From: an uncultured Christensenellaceae bacterium
GTDB taxonomy: Bacteria; Bacillota; Clostridia; Christensenellales; Pumilibacteraceae
Direction of reading: 5' to 3'
Assembly (NCBI GenBank): GCA_910588155.1
Contig: CAJUPB010000009.1
Span: 46,203-75,858, forward strand
DNA length: 29,656 bases
Shown: one piece after another, positions 21,932 through 28,347 of the stretch
How the letters are laid out: each line of letters opens with the position of its first letter
How positions within the stretch are numbered: the stretch's first letter is position 1
The notes under the pieces: model-generated
What the model was told of the DNA's origin: nothing
What the model saw: the letters and a program-made list of their open reading frames with translations, nothing else
The model's database searches: none
Translations under genes and position numbers: made by a program

Positions 21932-22780
21932 CTACTGTCTCCTTTTTTTGGACTTTGCGCCTGCGTTCAGTTCCGCGGCTTTGAGACCGTATATCTGCTG
22001 CAACGTGTCCGTCAGCATTGCCGCGTCGTAGTAACGCACAAGCTCTCCGCCCTTGGCGACGGATATGACGCCCGTTTCCTCGGAGACGATTATCGTCAGC
22101 ACGTCGAGATTTTCCGTTATGCCTATGCCTGCGCGGTGGCGGGTTCCGAGTTCCTTATCCACGTCCGCGGACTCGGTCAAAGGCAGAAAGCAGCCTGCCG
22201 CGATTATTCTGTCGCCCTTTATGAACACCGCTCCGTCGTGAAGCGGAGCTTTCGTGTTGAACAGGCACTCCAAAAGCGGACAGGAAAGTTTGCTGTCCAG
22301 CGCGGTGCCGCTTTCCAAGATATGCTCGGGCACGTCTTTCGGCGCAATAACCATCAGCGCGCCGACATTCTTTTTTGCCATATTCTGCGCCGCGCGCACT
22401 ATGGAGTCTATGGCTTTGCGCAAATCTTCGTCGCTGCAATCGTAATGCGTGCTGAAAGTGGACGCATCCGATTTATGACTCGAAATTTTCCAAAGTCCCC
22501 TGCGCAGTTCCTGCGGAAACATCACGACTATTACCACCGTGGTTATGACGACGGCATAGCTTGCTATTTTGCCTATCACGGGCAGACCGACGGTATCCGA
22601 CGACAGCACGACGACGAGCACCGCCAAAATAACGACGTATTTTATGAGACGGGACGCATTGTTCTTTTTTATGAACGCAAAAATGGCGTACAAAAGCAAC
22701 GCGGTAAGAACGAAATCCACCGCGAGACGTATGGGGTTTTCCGTGAAAGCCGTTACGATATTCTGCCAGATTTCCTGCAT
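21932..22780 (-). CDS. cdaA: Diadenylate cyclase CdaA, 282 aa
   Basis: CdaA makes c-di-AMP, which controls osmolyte and potassium uptake and cell-wall homeostasis. Three membrane segments lie at about residues 19-37, 46-61 and 68-88, followed by the DAC domain with DGA at 182-184 (LHDGAVFI) and RHR at 214-216 (LGTRHRAG), both catalytic signatures. I choose ATG 22778-22780 because AAGGAG lies 12 bp upstream and the length then matches known CdaA (about 273 aa). A longer frame open to 23104 crosses the promoter. The usual downstream cdaR and glmM are absent; a 45-aa anchor and DUF1015 follow. Confidence 0.95.
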   Translation of the reverse strand: MQEIWQNIVTAFTENPIRLAVDFVLTALLLYAIFAFIKKNNASRLIKYVVILAVLVVVLSSDTVGLPVIGKIASYAVVITTVVIVVMFPQELRRGLWKISSHKSDASTFSTHYDCSDEDLRKAIDSIVRAAQNMAKKNVGALMVIAPKDVPEHILESGTALDSKLSCPLLECLFNTKAPLHDGAVFIKGDRIIAAGCFLPLTESADVDKELGTRHRAGIGITENLDVLTIIVSEETGVISVAKGGELVRYYDAAMLTDTLQQIYGLKAAELNAGAKSKKRRQ

Positions 22781-22807
22781 TTGCTCTGCCGACTCCTTTA
22801 TGTATAT

Positions 22808-22836
22808 ATTATACATAAAACTTTCTTTTAACGCAA
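22808..22836 (-). promoter_or_regulatory. Sigma-A promoter of cdaA
   Basis: On the minus strand TTGCGT (22831-22836) and TATAAT (22808-22813) are separated by 17 bp, about 28 bp before the chosen start. Confidence 0.75.
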
Positions 22837-22949
22837 ATTTTTTAAAGGCTTTTTTCCGACAAAAACACAAAATTTTATTTTTGCCTCTCTTTCGGCGCCT
22901 TAAAATTTCAAATAGCCGCTCTTTAAGGCGAAAAAAATTGCGAAAAGAC

Positions 22950-22978
22950 TTGCAATTGTGCGGGAAATAGTATATAAT
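22950..22978 (+). promoter_or_regulatory. Promoter of the Pro/Gly-repeat membrane protein
   Basis: TTGCAA (22950-22955) and TATAAT (22973-22978) are separated by 17 bp. A leader of about 75 nt follows. It is divergent from the cdaA promoter. Confidence 0.75.
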
Positions 22979-23062
22979 AATTATATGTGTTATACTATCT
23001 TCGTACGGCAACCGACGTTTTCGGTTTCGACACGTACGGCATAATACCGCAGAGGTTTGAAG

Positions 23063-23842
23063 ATGGCAAAGAAAGATAAGCAGAAAAAAGGCAAAAATAC
23101 CCAACCCGACGTCGGAATGAATATGAACACGGCGGGCGTTGTTCCGCCTGTCGCGGGTATGAATTCAACGGGTATATATCCGCCTCCGATGGGCGGCGTG
23201 AACTCGACGGGTATGTTTCCTCCTCCCGTAGGCGGAGTGAACTCCACGGGTATGTATCCGCCTCCGATGGGCGGCGTGAACTCGACGGGTATGTTTCCTC
23301 CACCCGTAGGCGGAGTGAACTCCACGGGTATGTATCCTAATACTGTTGTCGGTCAGCAGACGTTTACGCAGCAGTCGTTTTCGACTGGCGTAGTGGGAGC
23401 CGCACCTCCCCCTGCCGCTGCTGACGGCAAAGGCAAAAAAGCCAAGGGTGAAAAGAAGAGCAAAGGCGGCAAGAAGAACAAGAACGCCGTTTCCAGAAAC
23501 GTAGACGTTTCCAAATTCAATGCCGAGCAGATGGCGCAGTACCAGCTCGACGAGGCGTTGAAAGAGAGTTTCGACCCGTCCAGCCGTTTGCGCAAGCTCA
23601 AAAGTCCGCTGTCGGTCGGCGGCTGTCTGTTGATGCTCGCCATATTCGCGCTTGTGACCACGCTTGTCGTGTTCATCGTATGCTGGATAATGGTGGACAA
23701 GTTCAATCCGATTACGATTGCGGCGGATATGTTGGAAAAGTTCGGAATCTCCCCTTTCTTCCGTTGGCTGTTCGGCAGAATCAAATCTTTGTTCGGCGGC
23801 GGCGAAGCAATCCGAGCGTTGCTTACTATGTTGAAATTTTAA
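23063..23842 (+). CDS. Pro/Gly tandem-repeat membrane protein, 259 aa, unknown function
   Basis: I recognise no family. After a Lys-rich start, residues ~25-95 hold about five 13-residue repeats of the form GGVNSTGM(F/Y)PPP(V/M), with F-V and Y-M versions alternating. A Lys/Gly-rich stretch follows (GKKAKGEKKSKGGKKNKN), then a short helical region and one strong membrane segment (VGGCLLMLAIFALVTTLVVFIVCW) near the C-terminus. No signal peptide is present, so the repeats are likely cytoplasmic, unless the segment acts as a signal anchor. ATG 23063 has AGAGG 7 bp upstream; an in-frame TTG at 23057 is less likely. Low-complexity repeats suggest a flexible scaffold. Confidence 0.8.
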   Translation: MAKKDKQKKGKNTQPDVGMNMNTAGVVPPVAGMNSTGIYPPPMGGVNSTGMFPPPVGGVNSTGMYPPPMGGVNSTGMFPPPVGGVNSTGMYPNTVVGQQTFTQQSFSTGVVGAAPPPAAADGKGKKAKGEKKSKGGKKNKNAVSRNVDVSKFNAEQMAQYQLDEALKESFDPSSRLRKLKSPLSVGGCLLMLAIFALVTTLVVFIVCWIMVDKFNPITIAADMLEKFGISPFFRWLFGRIKSLFGGGEAIRALLTMLKF

Positions 23843-23864
23843 AGACAAAAAAAATCGCGGCACT

Positions 23865-23896
23865 TTACCGTAGTTCCCATAGGGAATTTTAGGTAA
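23865..23896. other. Imperfect palindrome, candidate recombination (att) site or left border
   Basis: TTACC (23865-23869) and TTCCC (23874-23878) pair with GGGAA (23882-23886) and GGTAA (23892-23896) around ATA. It lies between the last chromosomal gene and the recombinase gene, where a serine-recombinase attachment site is expected; such sites are imperfect palindromes. No second copy is seen in the window. Confidence 0.35.
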
Positions 23897-23917
23897 GCCG
23901 TAGGCGGAAAAGAATTA

Positions 23918-23943
23918 GGCGTGGCGTAAAGCCACGCCTTTTC
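23918..23943. terminator. Rho-independent terminator hairpin
   Basis: GGCGTGGC (23918-23925) pairs with GCCACGCC (23931-23938) across GTAAA, followed by TTTTC on the plus strand. It would end the Pro/Gly-repeat gene's transcript; for the minus-strand recombinase it has no T tract. Confidence 0.75.
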
Positions 23944-23965
23944 TCTTGTCTTGGTTTAGTTGCTT

Positions 23966-25630
23966 TTAATTGTCGTAGTCGTCATCGAAGAACGGCGGCG
24001 CGATTGTGCCCACGAAGTTATAGATAATTTCAACGGTTTGTCTGTAATGTCCGTTTACTTTCGTTTTCTCGTGGACGATTACCTTGTCAATGAACGAACG
24101 CAGAATTTCGGGCGTGATTTCTTCAAAATTGCTGTACTTGTAGATGAGCATCATAAACTCGAGAATTTTATCGTCTTGCGCTTTTGCTTTCTCGATTTCC
24201 GCTTTCAGAGTTTTGACACGCTCTTTCAGCGTGGCTTGCTCGGCTTCGTATGTATCGCTCATTTTCAAATACCGTTCTTCCGAGATTTTACCCGCAACCT
24301 TATCTTCGTACAAGCTCTCTATAATCTTGTCGAGCTTGTCTATGCGTTCTTCCGAAGTTTCTATTTCGCGTAGGTTCTCTTTGAGTTCCTTTTTCGTTTT
24401 CGCTTCGGCGTCCTTGCGTAAGGTCTGTAAAAATTCTTCGTTGTGGTTCTTGGCGAAATGGATGGTACGCCGCAAATCGTCCTGTATGATTGCCGTTACC
24501 GCTTTAACCGTTATTTGGTGCGAGCCACAAATACGCTTCTTCTGTTTACGGTATGTAGAACAGTTGAAATATTCCGCTTGCTTCATAGTGGTACATCGGC
24601 AAAGATACATTTTCTTTCCGCAATCCGCACAGTACAGCATACCCGACAGCGGACTCATTTCGCCCATATCGGTAGGACGGCGTTTGTTCTCGCGTATCTT
24701 TTGAACGGTATCAAAAGTCTGCTTGTCTATGATTGCTTCCTGCGTGTTCTCGAAGATAACCCAATCTTCTCTCGGCAATTCAATGCGTCGTTTCGACTTG
24801 TATGACTTCTTATAGGACTTGAAGTTTACGGTACAACCCGTGTACTCCAAGTTTTCAAGAATACCCGAAACCGTTTGTTGCGACCAAATTTCCGAGCCTT
24901 CCCGAATTTTCAACGACGTGGATAAGCCGTGATTGTGAAAGTAGATTACGGGCGTTTCAACTTTTCGTTCAGTCAATATACGTGCTATCTGCGTCGGACC
25001 GTAACCTTGAATACAGAGTTTGAAAATCTCTTTTACGATTTCCGCGCCTTTCTCGTCTATAATCCATTTCTCTTTATCTTCGGGGCTTTTCTTATAACCG
25101 AGCGGCGGTATCGTCGTAATGTGCTTGCCCGAATTGCCTTTGGCACGGACAACTGCCTTAATTTTCTTACTGCAATCTTTGGCGTACATTTCGTTGAGTA
25201 TGTTTTTGAACGGTGTAATATCGTCGTCGGGATTGGTTTCGCTGTCCACTTGGTCGTAGATTGCTATAAACCTTACGTCGGCTTCGGCAAGATAATACTT
25301 GGTGTAATAGCCTACAAGAATGTGATCCCTGCCGAATCTCGACATATCCTTGACGATAACTGTAGATATTTTACCGTTGTCCACGTCGTCCATCATACGC
25401 TTGAAGTCGGGGCGGTCAAAGTTGCTTCCCGAATATCCGTCGTCCACGTAAAACCTTACGTTGCGCAAACGGTTTTCGTCCGCATACTTTTGTAACAACA
25501 TTTTCTGATTTCGGATACTGTTGGAATCGCCGTCCAAATCGTCGTCGCAGGACAGTCTGCAATAGAGAGCCGTCCATTGTTCTTCTGTGTTTTTTACTTT
25601 CTTATATTTAATTGTCGGTTGCAAATTCAT
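23966..25630 (-). CDS. Large serine recombinase (TndX/TnpX-like), 554 aa
   Basis: This enzyme would excise and integrate the element by site-specific recombination. The N-terminal resolvase domain has the nucleophile Ser27 in ALYCRLSCDD, YVDDGYSGSNFDRP and KDMSRFGRD. A recombinase domain follows (PPLGYKK through VSGILENLEYTG). A zinc ribbon has Cys334, Cys337, Cys357 and Cys368. A long coiled coil (about residues 385-475) precedes a DUF4368-type C-terminus (FIDKVIVHEK). GGAGGT lies 7 bp before the ATG, which overlaps the stop of the TnpW-like gene. The gene appears intact, so integration functions may remain although the relaxase is broken. Confidence 0.95.
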   Translation of the reverse strand: MNLQPTIKYKKVKNTEEQWTALYCRLSCDDDLDGDSNSIRNQKMLLQKYADENRLRNVRFYVDDGYSGSNFDRPDFKRMMDDVDNGKISTVIVKDMSRFGRDHILVGYYTKYYLAEADVRFIAIYDQVDSETNPDDDITPFKNILNEMYAKDCSKKIKAVVRAKGNSGKHITTIPPLGYKKSPEDKEKWIIDEKGAEIVKEIFKLCIQGYGPTQIARILTERKVETPVIYFHNHGLSTSLKIREGSEIWSQQTVSGILENLEYTGCTVNFKSYKKSYKSKRRIELPREDWVIFENTQEAIIDKQTFDTVQKIRENKRRPTDMGEMSPLSGMLYCADCGKKMYLCRCTTMKQAEYFNCSTYRKQKKRICGSHQITVKAVTAIIQDDLRRTIHFAKNHNEEFLQTLRKDAEAKTKKELKENLREIETSEERIDKLDKIIESLYEDKVAGKISEERYLKMSDTYEAEQATLKERVKTLKAEIEKAKAQDDKILEFMMLIYKYSNFEEITPEILRSFIDKVIVHEKTKVNGHYRQTVEIIYNFVGTIAPPFFDDDYDN

Positions 25631-25905
25631 TGTTTATTACCTCCCGAATTGCAACTTCCAAGCGATTGCTTATGAGATAACCGAATAGGAACAGACGGTT
25701 TCAATGCTTCGTCGATATTCCGCTCGATTAGTCTTTTTGTAATTTCGAACGCCGTAACGTCGGTGTCCGACTTTTCACGGGATATTACGGTATAGACCGT
25801 GTTCCCGATAACTTTTTCACGGCTTCTTACAAACGAGCCGTTCTCTTGTTCATAATAGTAAGACAGTATATCTGCCTTAGGTCTTGCTTTGTTCTTGTTT
25901 ATAAT
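25627..25905 (-). CDS. TnpW-like transposon protein, ~92 aa, no canonical start codon
   Basis: An open frame ends in TGA overlapping the recombinase ATG by 4 bp. It encodes KARPKADILSYYYEQENG, then EKVIGNTVYTVISREKSD and ITKRLIERNI, which resembles the short TnpW family of Tn4451-type elements (pattern IGxTxYxV...K.xxLI). No ATG, GTG or TTG exists at the expected start. AAGGAG is followed 4 bp later by ATT ATA AAC, so translation would need ATT (25903-25905) or ATA (25900-25902). It may be a start-codon mutant or use a rare start. The function of TnpW is not known to me. Confidence 0.6.
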   Translation of the reverse strand: MINKNKARPKADILSYYYEQENGSFVRSREKVIGNTVYTVISREKSDTDVTAFEITKRLIERNIDEALKPSVPIRLSHKQSLGSCNSGGNKQ

Positions 25906-25989
25906 GGTACTCCTTGTCTGAAATCGGGCGTTTCAAGTTATTTGTTCCCGTCATACAAGAAGAACACATAAGTTTAGTTTGCTTTTCGG

Positions 25990-26208
25990 TTACTGTCCGT
26001 TTTTCTCTTTCATAGCGGCTTCTTCTAATAACACTTTGTATCCCGCTTCTATAAGACGGACTTTCGTGTAACCGTTCTTCATTAAAAATGTGTTTATTTC
26101 TTCTGCCTGTTTTCTCGGCACGCTCGTCCCCCAAACCAAACTTTTTGCTTTGCGTTCTTCTCTGTGCCGTTCTTCATAGTTCTTATCTTTTTCCGCTCTC
26201 GGTTTCAT
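25990..26208 (-). CDS. Small basic protein of the mobile element, 72 aa
   Basis: CGGAGGG lies 5 bp before ATG 26208. The protein is highly charged at the start (MKPRAEKDKNYEERHREERK) and ends in a helical part (EEINTFLMKNGYTKVRLIEAGYKVLL). The SVPRKQAEEINTFLMKNG segment recalls ribbon-helix-helix or mobilization accessory proteins, but I cannot assign a family. It lies between relaxase and recombinase genes behind a consensus promoter, which fits a regulator or relaxosome accessory role by inference. Confidence 0.7.
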   Translation of the reverse strand: MKPRAEKDKNYEERHREERKAKSLVWGTSVPRKQAEEINTFLMKNGYTKVRLIEAGYKVLLEEAAMKEKNGQ

Positions 26209-26254
26209 AATACCCTCCGTAAATATATATGTCGTATTGACACGCCTTTTTCTT

Positions 26255-26283
26255 ATTATACGCTTTTATAGGTATCTTGTCAA
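26255..26283 (-). promoter_or_regulatory. Full-consensus sigma-A promoter of the mobile element's recombinase operon
   Basis: On the minus strand TTGACA (26278-26283) and TATAAT (26255-26260) are separated by 17 bp, a perfect consensus. An inverted copy of the -35 hexamer lies downstream (plus-strand ATTGACA at 26236-26242 versus TGTCAAC at 26278-26284), possibly a repressor-binding pair. Confidence 0.85.
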
Positions 26284-26323
26284 CGGAATCAGATAGAGTA
26301 GTAGAACGGTATTTAATGATTTT

Positions 26324-27518
26324 TTACTTCGACCACCAATTCTTTGTAGATTTAACGGGTGGTTTCGGTGCGTTCTTGCGCTCGGTTGCCGTGCGCTTGG
26401 CTTCGTCTAACTTGTCCGGCGCGTACTCGTTTACGAAAGCGACAAACTCTTTGTACTTCTCTAATTCGGGTATGCGACGCTCGGCTTTCTGCAATTCCGA
26501 GAAAAGGTTTTCACGGTCTTTGTCCGTGATTTTCTTTTCTTCTTCCAGCCGTTTATACTCGGTTGTAAGTCCGATAATCATCTTCCGTAACTTAGTAGGC
26601 GATAACGGAAGCTCGCCGCTCAATGCTTCGTGAAAAGCGTCTAAATATCCCTGCAACGGTTTAAGTTCTTCTAACGCTTTATCTCTCGTTGCAACGGCTG
26701 TTTGCGCCTGCTCGATTACTTCTTCGGCGTGGACTTTTTCCGCTTCAAGACTTGCAAGTTCGGCTTCCTGTTTTTGCTTTTGCCATTGGTACTTGGTCGT
26801 ATGCTTTTTATTGCTTCCGACTTCGCCGCGATCCAAACCGTAGTGAACGCCTATTTGTTCGTGAAAACTATTCTGCATATTGCCGTATGATAACTGTCCA
26901 CCGCGTTCACTCCAAAAGTCCGAACTGCAAAGTTTCGGTTGTTCCAACGGTACATACTCGTAAACGCTTTTGCCGTGTTCGTCTTTCTTTTGAATAGGCG
27001 AGCCTTTTTCGTTCCGCAATACTTTCCCGTCCGCGCCTTTCTCATAGACTTTCTTTTTGGCGGTGTCTACGACGGGTATGTAGTAGAGCTGTAAGTGCGG
27101 TGTGGTTTCGTCCAAATGGATAACGGCTGACAATATGTTTTTGTCCGTTCCTTTATAGCCGATTTCCTGCAACGCGAACTCATAACAACGGTTGAAAAAC
27201 TCCATTACCGCATACGGCGTTTCTTCGCCTTTCTTCCAACCGAGCCGCTCGAAGAACTCTGTATCCGAAGTGATAATCATACCTTCAAAAGCAACGGACT
27301 TTTCTTCTCGCGGAATGTTGCGTTTAACTCTTTCATTGTCTTTTCCATTGAGCGGTAAGACCGCCTTCCGACCTTTTGAAATACAGATTGAGCGGTGTGC
27401 GTTCCCTGTCTATATCTTCGTTGCGGTGGTGCTTGCTCGTGCGTTCCGTTTCGCCGCCGATTTTACCTAAGCTGCCTTTTGTAAACTGTTCTATTCTGAC
27501 TACCTGATAGCTTATAAT
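26324..27518 (-). pseudogene. MobV-family relaxase, frameshifted twice, no canonical start
   Basis: MobV/Mob_Pre relaxases nick oriT to start conjugative mobilization. Three pieces in different frames align end to end with the family. The first is SYQVVRIEQFTKGSLGKIGG...LTAQWK (from 27518), the second is MKELNATFREKK (from 27336), and the third is VAFEGMIITSDTEFFERLG to the end (down to 26324). Single-base deletions near 27338-27345 and 27295-27306 would account for the breaks. The third piece (318 aa from ATG 27280) has the metal-binding motif HLDETTPHLQ and a C-terminal coiled coil. AAGGAGG precedes ATT ATA AGC rather than ATG. The relaxase is therefore probably inactive, although an N-terminally truncated protein could be made. 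Confidence 0.8.
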
Positions 27519-27559
27519 TTTGTTCCTCCTTAAAAATTGCCCCCTGCAAGGGCGAACTT

Positions 27560-27603
27560 GGCTACTTGTAGCCTAGTGAGATATGGATATACTCCGCATA
27601 TCC
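27560..27603 (+). other. Candidate oriT of the MobV type
   Basis: GGCTAC (27560-27565) and GTAGCC (27568-27573) form a hairpin directly followed by TAGTGAG. This matches the layout of MobV origins such as pMV158, an inverted repeat followed by TAGTG and the nick. A second repeat, GGATAT/ATATCC, follows. It lies about 40 bp upstream of the relaxase start. The nick position is inferred, not visible. Confidence 0.5.
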
Positions 27604-27676
27604 CGTTTTGTCCGTCCAAGCGGTACTGTTTGATTTTGCCGTGTCTTGTATTTTTGCTTACCGTTTGCTTGCCGTA

Positions 27677-27832
27677 TTATGGCGGTCTGATTTGAGAAAC
27701 AAATTTGCTTGCTTGCAAGGGCAAATTTGCGCCGAAAACAAAAAGCGTGTAGTTTTTTAGCTTGCTATAAAACCGTGCGCAAAGCGCACGCCCACGCGGT
27801 TTACTGTGTGGGAATATGCTTTTTATTGTCAT
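27677..27832 (-). CDS. Possible 51-aa leader or small protein upstream of the relaxase
   Basis: A frame opens with ATG 27830-27832 behind a weak AAGG site and encodes a basic peptide starting MTIKSIFPHSKPRGRALC. It crosses two strong inverted repeats, GTGCGC/GCGCAC (27775-27789) and CAAATTTGC/GCAAATTTG (27700-27729), so coding and structure overlap. I know no homologue, and it may be chance. Confidence 0.25.
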   Translation of the reverse strand: MTIKSIFPHSKPRGRALCARFYSKLKNYTLFVFGANLPLQASKFVSQIRPP

Positions 27833-27839
27833 AAAATTA

Positions 27840-28043
27840 CCTTCGAATGCTAGTTTTTATATCTTCGTCCACGCAAGAAAGAGCGGGAAAGATACCGTAA
27901 AAAAGGCGCGAAAAAAGCCGCTGATAACTTCTTGTATCACCGACTTCTAACCGTGTTTAGCAACATAATGTGCTCTATGATGGTTGGTCATTCTATTAAG
28001 TCAGAGAATTGATTTTAGTGCCGTTTTCCGAAAAAATTGTATA
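27840..28043. other. Noncoding stretch of the mobile element
   Basis: About 200 bp between the possible 51-aa peptide and the hairpin block contain no convincing gene or structured element that I can see. Confidence 0.5.
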
Positions 28044-28256
28044 CTTATAAAAGCCTATCACGGCTTACGAATTTTGCGTAACAAAACAAAACTTACGCCC
28101 TTTCCGTAAGCTAAGGCACGGGCGGCTATACTGCCCAAACCTTCCGCGTCCTATGAGCTGTCGCTCATTGCGGAATCTGCCGAACTCATAACCGTTATCC
28201 GTTCGGCACACCCTTTCAAAAGGGTACAATACCACTCATTACACTACTGTGGTATG
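28044..28256 (-). ncRNA. Hairpin-dense block, candidate structured RNA or single-strand DNA site
   Basis: Six inverted repeats follow each other: GCTTACG/CGTAAGC enclosing GCGTAA/TTACGC (28063-28111), GGGC/GCCC (28120-28136), TTCCGC/GCGGAA enclosing ATGAGC/GCTCAT (28142-28175), TGCCGAAC/GTTCGGCA (28178-28208), ACCCTTT/AAAGGGT (28210-28225) and ATACCAC/GTGGTAT (28229-28255). A promoter on the minus strand points into it, with a predicted start at the edge of the last repeat. AAGCC/GGCTT plus TTTT (28047-28066) competes with the first repeat, as in an attenuator. It could instead be a replication or transfer origin. Confidence 0.45.
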
Positions 28257-28262
28257 CTATGT

Positions 28263-28290
28263 ATTTTATCACTATGAAGTATAAAGTCAA
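28263..28290 (-). promoter_or_regulatory. Promoter-like sequence reading into the hairpin block
   Basis: On the minus strand TTGACT (28285-28290) and TAAAAT (28263-28268) are separated by 16 bp. The expected start is about 28256, immediately before the ATACCAC/GTGGTAT repeat. Confidence 0.5.
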
Positions 28291-28347
28291 TAGATTTTCA
28301 AAACAAACGTTTGCGATTTTTGGAAAGTTTTGTCGAAAAGCGACTTT

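Larger units (their letters stand above)
23860..28347. mobile_element. Mobilizable element with TndX/TnpX-type recombinase; borders uncertain
   Basis: The block contains a large serine recombinase, a TnpW-like gene, a small basic protein gene, a degraded MobV relaxase, an oriT-like hairpin and a structured noncoding region. This resembles Tn4451-type mobilizable elements. The left border is placed near the 23.87-kb palindrome by inference. The right border is not seen; the histidine kinase may be cargo, in which case the element extends past the window. Confidence 0.6.

Noticed and set aside
25877..26134. An 85-codon open frame on the minus strand, and a 30-codon internal frame starting at about 25969
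   Set aside because: The first overlaps the better-supported 72-aa gene out of frame and has no ribosome site. The short Cys-containing peptide at its end also lacks a ribosome site, so I left both out.
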